From Aquificaceae bacterium (GTDB taxonomy: Bacteria > Aquificota > Aquificia > Aquificales > Aquificaceae): a stretch of DNA of 5,093 nt. The notes beneath the pieces are model-generated. The model saw only the letters and a program-made list of their open reading frames with translations. It searched no databases and was not told where the DNA came from. The stretch is from contig WFPN01000078.1 of NCBI GenBank assembly GCA_015487535.1, positions 1 through 5,093 of the forward strand, written 5' to 3'. The position numbers and the translations under genes were made by a program. Of this stretch, positions 1-5,093 are shown one piece after another; positions within the stretch are counted from its first letter, which is position 1, and every line of letters starts with the position of its first letter.

Positions 1-695
1 ACCGTGAGGAAGGTAAGGATTGGACCGAACAACAGCAGGGGAGGTATAAGCAGGATAAGGTGGAGCAGGAGGAAACCGAAGGTTATCAGTGAAACTACAA
101 TAGAGGACTTTATGTAGTCCCAGCTCAGCATTGTCCTCCAGCTGACCTCCGCCCACAGGGAGCTGATGAAGGCCGAAAGCGTGCCCGAAAAGCCCTTCCC
201 CCTTAGCATAGCCCTTCCGAAGAAGATTGGGAAGGAGGAGACAACGGAAAAGTATAGAAATACCGCGATCAGAAGGCTAAGAAGGAGTCCCTTCCAACTC
301 ACATCTCCCCCCTCCAGAAGAGGTTTGAGGACGCTGAGCACTCCCCCCGCGGACAGGATTATCAGCGAGAGGAGGAGGGCAAGGACCGTTAGGAATATCT
401 GGGCTACGAGGACGCCGATAACCTCCCTAGGATAGGACAGGACTGGAGTCAGGAGGTTTGCGGATCTGAGATCCTCCTCAAAGCCTTCTATATTCCCTCC
501 CCTCCCGATGTACAGCTTGGAGATGAAGACAACGTAGGAGAAGATCAGGTAGGACTCTACGAGGGCGGATAGCTGACCCACAAGGGGTATCCAGACGAAG
601 AGGTTTAGCAACACAAGTGAGAAGAGAAATGGGAGGCTTATGTAGAGGTTGGCGGTCAGACTGATATTCCATATATGCAGAGCCTCCTTCCACAC
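1..695 (-). CDS. Multi-pass membrane protein of unknown function, partial (C-terminus off the left edge)
   Basis: An uninterrupted minus-strand frame runs from about 719 to base 1 with no stop, so at least 231 residues are visible and the C-terminus lies outside the window. I do not recognise the family. From the GTG at 695 it reads MWKEALHIWNISL, an amphipathic start, followed by hydrophobic stretches at roughly residues 18-40, 44-64, 90-117, 134-158 and 197-231. Charged loops separate them, for example the one containing GRGGNIEGFEEDLR. This suggests five or more membrane segments, with no catalytic motif visible. Start choice is uncertain: an in-frame GTG at 719 would add eight residues (MQLIIIYL), and neither GTG has a Shine-Dalgarno site. 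An AT-rich block (698-713) with a CATAAT hexamer on the minus strand just before 695 would suit a short or leaderless mRNA. It is head-to-head with mqnE. Codon use and hydrophobicity make it a real gene; its function is unknown. Confidence 0.8.
   Translation of the reverse strand, partial: MWKEALHIWNISLTANLYISLPFLFSLVLLNLFVWIPLVGQLSALVESYLIFSYVVFISKLYIGRGGNIEGFEEDLRSANLLTPVLSYPREVIGVLVAQIFLTVLALLLSLIILSAGGVLSVLKPLLEGGDVSWKGLLLSLLIAVFLYFSVVSSFPIFFGRAMLRGKGFSGTLSAFISSLWAEVSWRTMLSWDYIKSSIVVSLITFGFLLLHLILLIPPLLLFGPILTFLT
649..677 (+). promoter_or_regulatory. Candidate mqnE promoter (weak)
   Basis: TTGGCG (649-654) and TATATG (672-677) are separated by 17 bp, each matching 4 of 6 consensus bases of a sigma-70-type promoter. 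Transcription would begin near 684, giving a leader of about 50 nt before the mqnE start. The site lies inside the 5' coding region of the divergent membrane protein gene, because almost no non-coding DNA separates the two genes. This is inferred by eye and other placements in the AT-rich stretch 698-713 are possible. Confidence 0.2.
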
Positions 696-720
696 GAGAT
701 ATATTATGATTAACTGCACC

Positions 721-728
721 GGAGGAGG
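721..728 (+). promoter_or_regulatory. Shine-Dalgarno site of mqnE
   Basis: GGAGGAGG lies 6 nt before the ATG at 735. It is a strong ribosome binding site and fixes the mqnE start. It also marks the edge of the space available to the divergent membrane protein gene. Confidence 0.85.
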
Positions 729-734
729 TAAGAG

Positions 735-1850
735 ATGGAACTTGTTATAGATGACATACTGAGAACCGTTGGAGATAGAAAGCTGTCCCACATAGCCGAG
801 AAGGTTCTGGAGGGCAGGAGAATAAACGAGGAGGAAGCCCTATACCTGTTCGAGAGCAACGAGCTTGCCACGATAGGGCACCTCGCCGAGTACGTAAACA
901 GGAAGAAGAACGGCATGAACGCCTACTTCATAGTAAACAGGCAGATAAACCCTACCAACGTCTGCGTTTACCAGTGTGACTTCTGCGCTTTCGGTGTGAA
1001 GAAATCGGATCCCAGAGCCTACGAGATGTCTATGGAGGAGATACTGGGTAAGGTTGAAGAGACTTACAGGGAAGGAGGAAGGGAGGTCCACATAGTCGGC
1101 GGGATACCGTCTCACTGGGGCTACGATAAGTACCTGGAGATAGTTAGGGAGATAAAGAAGAGGTTCCCGGAGGTCGTGGTAAAGGCTTGGACGGCGATAG
1201 AGATACACCACATGGCCAAGATATCCAAGAAGAGCTACGAAGAGGTCTTGAGCGAGCTGAAGGAGGCTGGGCTTGAAGCCCTACCAGGTGGAGGGGCTGA
1301 GATATTTTCCGAAAGGGCGAGGAAGATAATAGCCCCCAACAAGGCGAACGCCGAGGAGTACCTGGAGGTTCACAAGACGGCACACAGGTTAGGGATACCC
1401 ACCAACGTGACCATGCTTTACGGTCACGTCGAGACCATCGAGGAGAGGGTAGAGCATCTCTCTAAGATAAGGGAGATCCAGGACGAGACCGGAGGCTTCC
1501 AGGTATTCATTCCACTCGCTTACTGGCCCGAGGGAACACGCCTCGGTGGTAGGAGGACGTCCTCTATAGACGATCTGAAGACGATAGCTATCTCGCGTAT
1601 ATTCCTGGATAACTTCGACCACATAAAGGCCTACTGGGTAACCCTCGGGGAGAAGGTAGCCCAGATAGCCCTGAACTTCGGAGCGGACGACCTAGACGGA
1701 ACTATAGAGGAGGAGAAGATAGTCCACGCTGCTGGTACCAAGTCCGCCTACGGGCACTCAGTCGATAGATTGGTAAAACTCATCAAGAAGGCGGGGAAGG
1801 TTCCCGTAGAGAGAGATACCTTCTACCGAGTGGTCAAGGTTTACGACTGA
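735..1850 (+). CDS. mqnE: Aminofutalosine synthase MqnE (radical SAM)
   Basis: 371-residue cytosolic radical SAM enzyme of the futalosine route to menaquinone. The family joins 3-[(1-carboxyvinyl)oxy]benzoate to the adenosyl group of SAM to give 6-amino-6-deoxyfutalosine. The [4Fe-4S] motif CX3CX2C is at C77, C81 and C84 within INPTNVCVYQC-DFCAF. Other family signatures follow in order: NAYFIVNRQINPTN (62-75), EVHIVGG (117-123), LPGGGAEIF (183-191), the MLYGH stretch (227-231), DETGGFQVFIPLA (250-262), NFDHIKAYWV (293-302) and FGADDLDGT (315-323). These favour MqnE over the related MqnC. The start has a strong ribosome binding site and the length is normal. Oddities: the usual His-Pro after VGG is replaced by IPSHW, and the usual HPE in the FHPE-T motif is WPE (264-266). 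The last 10 nt overlap the convergent DUF996-like gene. It implies a menaquinone-type respiratory quinone. Confidence 0.95.
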   Translation: MELVIDDILRTVGDRKLSHIAEKVLEGRRINEEEALYLFESNELATIGHLAEYVNRKKNGMNAYFIVNRQINPTNVCVYQCDFCAFGVKKSDPRAYEMSMEEILGKVEETYREGGREVHIVGGIPSHWGYDKYLEIVREIKKRFPEVVVKAWTAIEIHHMAKISKKSYEEVLSELKEAGLEALPGGGAEIFSERARKIIAPNKANAEEYLEVHKTAHRLGIPTNVTMLYGHVETIEERVEHLSKIREIQDETGGFQVFIPLAYWPEGTRLGGRRTSSIDDLKTIAISRIFLDNFDHIKAYWVTLGEKVAQIALNFGADDLDGTIEEEKIVHAAGTKSAYGHSVDRLVKLIKKAGKVPVERDTFYRVVKVYD

Positions 1851-2386
1851 GGAGCCTCGCTCCCCTCGGGCACACTGAACCAGGCGACTATGAGGAGTAT
1901 CTCACCTATAAGGGACACTATGCCACCTATCAGGATCACCGTCAGGACAGCACCCACGAACATAAGGAGACCTCCTGTTTTGAACAGGTTTACACCGGTT
2001 CTTTCCGCTAGGAGCGAGTTCGCCTTGTACCAGAACCAGGCGGCAACCAGTCCTATGATCCATGCGACCACCATCAAGAGGAATCCGGTACCGCCGAAGT
2101 GCATTCCTCCCCCCTCTCTCATCTGAGAGACCATGCCGGCGACCATCGTTCCCCCACCCAGAAAGAACACGAGGAAGGCGATCACACCAGCTATGAGAGC
2201 CTTTACAACGTTCCCCTTTATCTCAGGCTCACCGAGTTCATCTGACGCCTTGAAGTACCCCACTATGGCCGCTATCCAGCCTGCCAGGACTATTATCCCA
2301 GCGAAGGGGATAACCGCACTCAGCAGAGAGGCCACGAGTGCAACGACGAGACCCCAGCTTCCGAGCTGCTTCGTCTGTTTGCTCAT
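1841..2386 (-). CDS. DUF996-like integral membrane protein
   Basis: 181-residue hydrophobic protein of unknown function. Membrane segments are visible at about residues 11-45 (two close helices), 59-86, 101-120 and 138-172 (two helices), giving five or six passes. A Met/Gly-rich loop (MVSQMREGGGMHFGGTG) lies in the middle and a short polar tail, PEGSEAPQS, at the end. The pattern of an N-terminal KQLGSWG, paired glycine-rich helices, and a short loop with YFKASDELGEPEI resembles the DUF996 family of bacterial and archaeal membrane proteins; this match is from memory and was not searched. The ATG at 2386 is chosen over a longer in-frame start at 2443 because a near-perfect Shine-Dalgarno site sits just before it, and the 19 extra residues would be encoded by the promoter region. 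It is divergent from the helicase and tail-to-tail with mqnE (10-nt overlap). Confidence 0.85.
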   Translation of the reverse strand: MSKQTKQLGSWGLVVALVASLLSAVIPFAGIIVLAGWIAAIVGYFKASDELGEPEIKGNVVKALIAGVIAFLVFFLGGGTMVAGMVSQMREGGGMHFGGTGFLLMVVAWIIGLVAAWFWYKANSLLAERTGVNLFKTGGLLMFVGAVLTVILIGGIVSLIGEILLIVAWFSVPEGSEAPQS

Positions 2387-2391
2387 CTCCC

Positions 2392-2402
2392 TCACCTCCT
2401 TT
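2392..2402 (-). promoter_or_regulatory. Shine-Dalgarno site of the DUF996-like gene (decides its start)
   Basis: On the minus strand this reads AAAGGAGGTGA, an almost full complement of the 16S rRNA 3' end, 5 nt before the ATG at 2386. It rules out the longer start at 2443. Confidence 0.9.
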
Positions 2403-2414
2403 TTAATTCTCCTT

Positions 2415-2443
2415 AATTTAACTTGCAAACGGCCCGAAAGCAA
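2415..2443 (-). promoter_or_regulatory. Candidate promoter of the DUF996-like gene
   Basis: On the minus strand, TTGCTT (2443-2438) and TAAATT (2420-2415) are spaced by 17 bp. Transcription would start near 2408, leaving a leader of about 22 nt that contains the strong ribosome binding site. It overlaps the opposite-facing helicase promoter. The hexamers are imperfect (3/6 and 4/6), so the call rests mainly on position and spacing. Confidence 0.4.
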
Positions 2444-2450
2444 TTAAATT
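2423..2450 (+). promoter_or_regulatory. Candidate promoter of the helicase-lipoyl transferase unit
   Basis: TTGCAA (2423-2428) and TAAATT (2445-2450) are spaced by 16 bp, each with 4 of 6 consensus bases. Transcription would start near 2457, about 26 nt before the helicase ATG. A later TATAAA (2459-2464) is a better hexamer, but it would put the start inside the ribosome binding site, so it is less likely. Confidence 0.4.
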
Positions 2451-2468
2451 GTAGGAACTATAAAAATA

Positions 2469-2475
2469 CAGGAGG
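2469..2475 (+). promoter_or_regulatory. Shine-Dalgarno site of the DEAD-box helicase (decides its start)
   Basis: CAGGAGG ends 7 nt before the ATG at 2483. The in-frame ATG 60 nt upstream (2423) has no such site and falls on the proposed -35 box, so the shorter protein is the real one. Confidence 0.85.
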
Positions 2476-2482
2476 AAAGTAC

Positions 2483-3568
2483 ATGAAGTTCACCTTCAAC
2501 CAACTAAGCCAGAGACTACAGAGTGCGCTCGAAGATATGGAGTTCTCCCAACCCACGCCCATACAGGAAGAGGCTATACCCATAGCCTTGGAGGGGAAAG
2601 ATCTCCTTATCCAGGCGAGAACCGGAACGGGAAAGACGGGGGCCTTCGGTATCCCTATAATTGAGAGGTTAAACAGGGGCGAAAGGGCCCTCATCCTGGC
2701 TCCAACCAGGGAGCTCGCAATTCAGATCAGGGACCATTTAAGGGATCTTGCTAGATACTCAAAGGTAAGCGTATTCTCCTTCTACGGCGGGACTTCCGTA
2801 GGCAGAGATCTCTCCCTCCTTGAAAAGAGGATCCCCGACGTTGTTGTAGGGACGCCGGGAAGGATAAAGGATCTTATAGAGAGGGGAGCCCTGAAGCTCG
2901 ACACCTTCAGGTACCTGGTTCTCGATGAGGTTGACATAATGCTCGATATGGGCTTCAGGGAGGATATAGAGTGGATAGTCTCCAGGATGCCTACCGAGAG
3001 GCAAACCTTCTTCGTTTCGGCAACAGTTCCTTCCGAGATAAAGGAGATAGCCAAGAAGTTCATGAGGCCAGGCTTTGAGCACGTTAGCGTGGAGTCTGAG
3101 GAGCTCAAGCCGAGGATAAACGAGATAGTGGTCAGAACCAGATCTGAAATCCATAAAACCGAGGAGCTCGAGAGAATCCTGAAGGAAAACGAGGACAAGA
3201 AGATAATAGTCTTCGTGAAGATGAAGAGGAACGCGAAGGAGCTCGCTTACCAGCTCAAGAGGAAGGGATACAACGTGGAAGCCCTCCACGGGGATATGAC
3301 CCAGAAGAAGAGGGAAACGGTGATGAAGCTCTTCAGAACGGGCAGGGTTAAGGTCCTTATTGCTACGGACGTTGCCTCGAGGGGCCTGGATATAGAGGGC
3401 GTCTCGCTGATAATAAACTTCCACCTTCCCGAGGACCCCAGGGTATATACCCACAGGATAGGAAGGACCGGCAGACTCGGAAGGGAGGGGACGGCGATAA
3501 GCCTCGTATCACCCTCCGAGAAGAGGAACCTCTGGAGGATAGAGAAGCACAGGGAGAAGTCGGCCTGA
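2483..3568 (+). CDS. DEAD-box ATP-dependent RNA helicase, minimal core, motif II = DEVD
   Basis: 361-residue superfamily 2 RNA helicase, expected to unwind or remodel short RNA duplexes with ATP, for instance in ribosome assembly or mRNA decay. Motifs in order: Q motif FSQPTPIQ (21-28), I ARTGTGKT (45-52), Ia PTRELAIQ (74-81), GG (102-103), Ib TPGR (124-127), II DEVD (148-151), III SAT (179-181), IV IIVFVKMKR (241-249), V ATDVASRGLD (294-303) and VI HRIGRTGR (324-331). Motif II reads DEVD instead of DEAD; the two acidic residues for Mg-ATP remain. The protein ends about 30 residues after motif VI, so it has only the two RecA-like domains and lacks the C-terminal RNA-binding tail seen in DeaD/CsdA, DbpA or RhlE types. 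The specific subfamily cannot be assigned, so no gene symbol is given. It is the first gene of a probable two-gene unit with the lipoyl transferase 15 nt downstream. Confidence 0.95.
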   Translation: MKFTFNQLSQRLQSALEDMEFSQPTPIQEEAIPIALEGKDLLIQARTGTGKTGAFGIPIIERLNRGERALILAPTRELAIQIRDHLRDLARYSKVSVFSFYGGTSVGRDLSLLEKRIPDVVVGTPGRIKDLIERGALKLDTFRYLVLDEVDIMLDMGFREDIEWIVSRMPTERQTFFVSATVPSEIKEIAKKFMRPGFEHVSVESEELKPRINEIVVRTRSEIHKTEELERILKENEDKKIIVFVKMKRNAKELAYQLKRKGYNVEALHGDMTQKKRETVMKLFRTGRVKVLIATDVASRGLDIEGVSLIINFHLPEDPRVYTHRIGRTGRLGREGTAISLVSPSEKRNLWRIEKHREKSA

Positions 3569-3583
3569 TGTAAACTTTTCCCC

Positions 3584-4243
3584 GTGAGGGAGATAGAGGT
3601 AGAAACCCTCTCGCCGGAAGAGAACATGAGGAGGGATGAGGAAGCCCTCCTCTCCTTTGAAGAAAACCCCGAACCCGAACCAAGATTCAGGCTCTACAGA
3701 TGGGACAGGGTGTGTCTGAGCCTCGGGCACTTTCAAAGGGAAAAGCCCTTCCTCAAGCTCCCTACGGTAAGGAGACCAACCGGAGGAGGAGCATTACTCC
3801 ACGGCTGGGATCTCTCCTTCGCTCTTGTGGATCTACGGGAGAGGTGGGGGGAAACACCCACCAGGATATACAGGAGGGTTGCAAATCTTTTCATAGAAGC
3901 CTTTTCCAACGTCGGGATCGAGGTCAAGCTGGAGCGCTTCAAGGGTAGGTATCTAGATAACTTCTACTGCTTCTGGGTCCCTACCCTAGGGGAGCTCTCC
4001 TGCGAAGGCAGGAAGGTAGTCTCCATGGCTATGAGGACGTTAAGGAGGAGCTTTTTAGTCCACGGGAGCATCTATACAGAATTCGACTACACCAGGGCGA
4101 GGAACCTCCTCGGCATACCGGAGGAGGCCCTGAGGAAGAGGATAGTGTCTTTGAAGGAGTTGGGTGTAGAGGAGAGGGAGTTTTTGAGTTCGTTAAAGTG
4201 CGTTTTTAGGGAACTGCTTGAGCCCAACCGCGATCTCCTCTAA
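3584..4243 (+). CDS. LplA/LipB-superfamily acyltransferase, probably LipM-like octanoyltransferase
   Basis: 219-residue cytosolic protein with one BPL/LplA/LipB catalytic domain. The family attaches lipoate or octanoate to lysines of proteins such as GcvH and 2-oxoacid dehydrogenase E2 subunits. Visible signatures: LSPEENMRRDE (9-19), LSLGHFQ (45-51), the acyl-adenylate/substrate motif RRPTGGGALLHG (63-74), CFWVPTLGELSCEGRK (129-144) and LVHGSI (158-163). The order Cys-Phe-x-x-Pro-x-x-x-Glu-Leu before GRK matches LipM-type octanoyltransferases, where that Cys carries the acyl group, better than LplA ligases, which have an Asn-Asp there. There is no LplA accessory domain. The motif after Lys144, usually GSAQ, is SMAM, so activity may differ. 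The GTG start lacks a Shine-Dalgarno site but keeps the conserved N-terminal strand; an ATG at 3626 would cut into the ENM-x-x-D motif. It follows the helicase closely, so translational coupling is plausible. Lipoate ligase remains an alternative. Confidence 0.85.
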   Translation: MREIEVETLSPEENMRRDEEALLSFEENPEPEPRFRLYRWDRVCLSLGHFQREKPFLKLPTVRRPTGGGALLHGWDLSFALVDLRERWGETPTRIYRRVANLFIEAFSNVGIEVKLERFKGRYLDNFYCFWVPTLGELSCEGRKVVSMAMRTLRRSFLVHGSIYTEFDYTRARNLLGIPEEALRKRIVSLKELGVEEREFLSSLKCVFRELLEPNRDLL

Positions 4244-4783
4244 ACTCACCGGCCTGAAGTCCCAGAACTCAACGTTAACGTTCACGCACGGAATACCCTT
4301 CAGAGCACATCCACAGGTAGGACCGCTTCCGTTGTAATGAACGTGCCCGTGCACCAGAATGTCGCAGTTCTCTTCAAAGAATATCTTCTCTACCTTCTCC
4401 TGCCTCTCGGGAAAGCGCTGGGTTCTCAGATCGAGGGCTGGATAGTGGGAGAGCAAGATGCGAAGGCCGTCCAGTTCCAAAAGCAGATAAAACTCATAGA
4501 CCTTGTCGAAGAACTCCTTTAGAACCTCCCGGCCGAACCTATGGTCGTGGTTTCCCATGACGAGGACCTTCCTTCCGGGGAGCCTCTTCCAGCGACTGAG
4601 GACCTTGAACTCGTCGTAAAGCTGCCAGGTGAAGTCTCCCAGATGGTAAACGGTATCGCCTTCCTTCAGGATGGACTCGAGGTTTTCCAAGATCTCAAAC
4701 TCGTATCCGAACTTCCTGACCTCCGGGTTTAATTTCAAAATGTTGAAGTGGTAAAAGTGAGTGTCGGATAGAAAGTAGATCAT
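4193..4783 (-). CDS. Calcineurin-like metallophosphoesterase
   Basis: 196-residue protein of the calcineurin-like phosphoesterase superfamily, which uses two metal ions to hydrolyse phosphomono- or diesters. Metal-site motifs in order: SDTHF (6-10, with D7 and H9), HLGDF (47-51, D50), MGNHDHR (76-82, N78 and H79), LSHYPA (111-116, H113) and HGHVHYN (145-151, H145 and H147). All expected ligands are present, so it should be active; the substrate is not predictable. It resembles the small soluble type that opens with SDTHF-x-H-x-N. No signal peptide is seen. Four cysteines (140, 157, 159, 166) cluster around the last motif, including a CGC. Its ATG overlaps the mnmG stop as ATGA, with a weak GGGAAG site upstream, which suggests coupling to mnmG translation. 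Its last 51 nt overlap the convergent lipoyl transferase gene. Confidence 0.93.
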   Translation of the reverse strand: MIYFLSDTHFYHFNILKLNPEVRKFGYEFEILENLESILKEGDTVYHLGDFTWQLYDEFKVLSRWKRLPGRKVLVMGNHDHRFGREVLKEFFDKVYEFYLLLELDGLRILLSHYPALDLRTQRFPERQEKVEKIFFEENCDILVHGHVHYNGSGPTCGCALKGIPCVNVNVEFWDFRPVSLEEIAVGLKQFPKNAL

Positions 4784-5093
4784 TCTAGCTTCCCAAGGTG
4801 TATCAGGAGAGCCGTTACCGCGGCGGGGGTTATGCCGTCTATCCTCGAGGCCTGTCCGACCGTGAGGGGTTTCATCCTCTTGAGCTTCTCCCTAGCCTCG
4901 TTGGTGAGGCCGTGGACCTTGTCGTAGTCTATGTCCTCGGGTATCCTTATGTCCTCGAGCTTCTTAAGCTTCTCGTTCAGCTTCCTCTCCCTCTCTATAT
5001 AGGGCTCGTATTTGAGCTCTATCTCCACCTCCTCACGGACGTAGGGGTGCTCGGGGATCTCGTAGCCGAACTTCTCCTTTATATCTTCAATAG
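4780..5093 (-). CDS. mnmG: tRNA uridine-5-carboxymethylaminomethyl modification enzyme MnmG, C-terminal part
   Basis: The C-terminal 104 residues of MnmG (GidA), with the start beyond the right edge; the full family protein is about 600-630 residues. MnmG is an FAD protein that, with the GTPase MnmE, adds the carboxymethylaminomethyl group to the wobble uridine (U34) of several tRNAs. The visible part is the helical C-terminal domain used for MnmE and tRNA contact. Diagnostic stretches are EIELKYEPYIERE, the IRIPEDIDYDKV region, LTNEAREKL and LTVGQASRIDGITPAAVTAL, ending HLGKLE and TGA. The frame stays open to the window edge, so translation clearly begins upstream of the internal GTG at 5028. 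The gene shares the ATGA junction with the downstream phosphoesterase and probably a transcript. Confidence 0.96.
   Translation of the reverse strand, partial: IEDIKEKFGYEIPEHPYVREEVEIELKYEPYIERERKLNEKLKKLEDIRIPEDIDYDKVHGLTNEAREKLKRMKPLTVGQASRIDGITPAAVTALLIHLGKLE

Larger units (their letters stand above)
2415..2450. repeat. Inverted repeat AATTTAA / TTAAATT spanning the divergent promoters
   Basis: Perfect 7-bp arms at 2415-2421 and 2444-2450 are separated by 22 bp. The arms coincide with the two candidate -10 boxes, so the symmetry may simply reflect two mirrored promoters rather than a repressor site. The AT-rich sequence also makes chance a real possibility. Confidence 0.4.

Noticed and set aside
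166..693. ORFs at 166-435 (plus) and 478-693 (minus)
   Set aside because: Both give Arg/Pro/Ser-rich products typical of shadow frames, while one continuous minus frame across the whole region encodes a convincing membrane protein.
1850..1868. Short GGAGC-CTC-GCTCC hairpin just after the mqnE stop
   Set aside because: The stem is only 5 bp, is not followed by a T-run, and encodes the C-terminal tail of the DUF996-like protein, so it is not supported as a terminator.
1890..2447. Plus-strand ORFs opposite the DUF996-like gene
   Set aside because: Their Pro/Thr/Ile-rich products are what antisense of a hydrophobic membrane protein gives; the minus-strand gene has a strong ribosome binding site and a clean membrane topology.
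2759..3454. 231-codon antisense ORF inside the helicase gene
   Set aside because: It is opposite a fully motif-supported DEAD-box gene; its composition has no family features and no start signal, and long antisense frames are expected with this codon use.
4271..4282. Perfect 12-bp palindrome AACGTTAACGTT
   Set aside because: It lies within the phosphoesterase and encodes the repeated Asn-Val of its final beta strand; there is no T-run or other sign of a regulatory or terminator role.
1..5093. Mobile element, CRISPR array, toxin-antitoxin, tRNA or rRNA genes
   Set aside because: No direct repeat-spacer pattern, transposase motif, terminal repeats, cloverleaf or rRNA-like sequence was seen; nearly every base is explained by housekeeping genes.

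Overview
The window looks like chromosomal DNA of a thermophilic bacterium, most likely in the Aquificota. The case rests on purine-rich coding strands, heavy use of AGG/AGA for Arg and ATA for Ile, very tight gene packing with overlapping ends, a futalosine-pathway menaquinone gene (mqnE), and typically bacterial genes (mnmG, strong Shine-Dalgarno sites). GC looks close to half by eye (not counted). That would fit the higher-GC Aquificota better than Aquifex itself, but the lineage is inferred and was not checked by any search.

Layout from left to right. (1) About 1-695, minus strand: the 5' part of a multi-pass membrane protein of unknown function that runs off the left edge; every plus-strand ORF here is its shadow. 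(2) 735-1850, plus: mqnE, aminofutalosine synthase, head-to-head with the membrane protein gene. (3) 1841-2386, minus: a 181-residue integral membrane protein resembling the DUF996 family, convergent with mqnE and overlapping it by 10 nt. (4) 2387-2482: the only real intergenic space, about 96 bp, with two mirrored overlapping promoter candidates driving genes to both sides. (5) 2483-3568, plus: a minimal DEAD-box RNA helicase with DEVD at motif II. (6) 3584-4243, plus: a lipoyl/octanoyl transferase-family protein (LipM-like), probably co-transcribed with the helicase. (7) 4193-4783, minus: a calcineurin-like metallophosphoesterase whose 3' end overlaps the lipoyl gene by 51 nt. (8) 4780-5093, minus: the C-terminal 104 residues of MnmG (GidA), whose stop overlaps the phosphoesterase start as ATGA.

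The genes form at least three independent units: an mqnE transcript, a helicase-lipoyl transferase transcript, and an mnmG-phosphoesterase transcript. They serve unrelated housekeeping tasks: respiratory quinone synthesis, RNA remodelling, lipoylation and tRNA modification. No mobile element, CRISPR array, RNA gene or defence locus was found, and I do not see a new multi-gene system. The points most worth a second look are the mirrored divergent promoter, the LipM-like cysteine in a protein with a degenerate lysine motif, the DEVD helicase motif, and the phosphoesterase coupled to mnmG.
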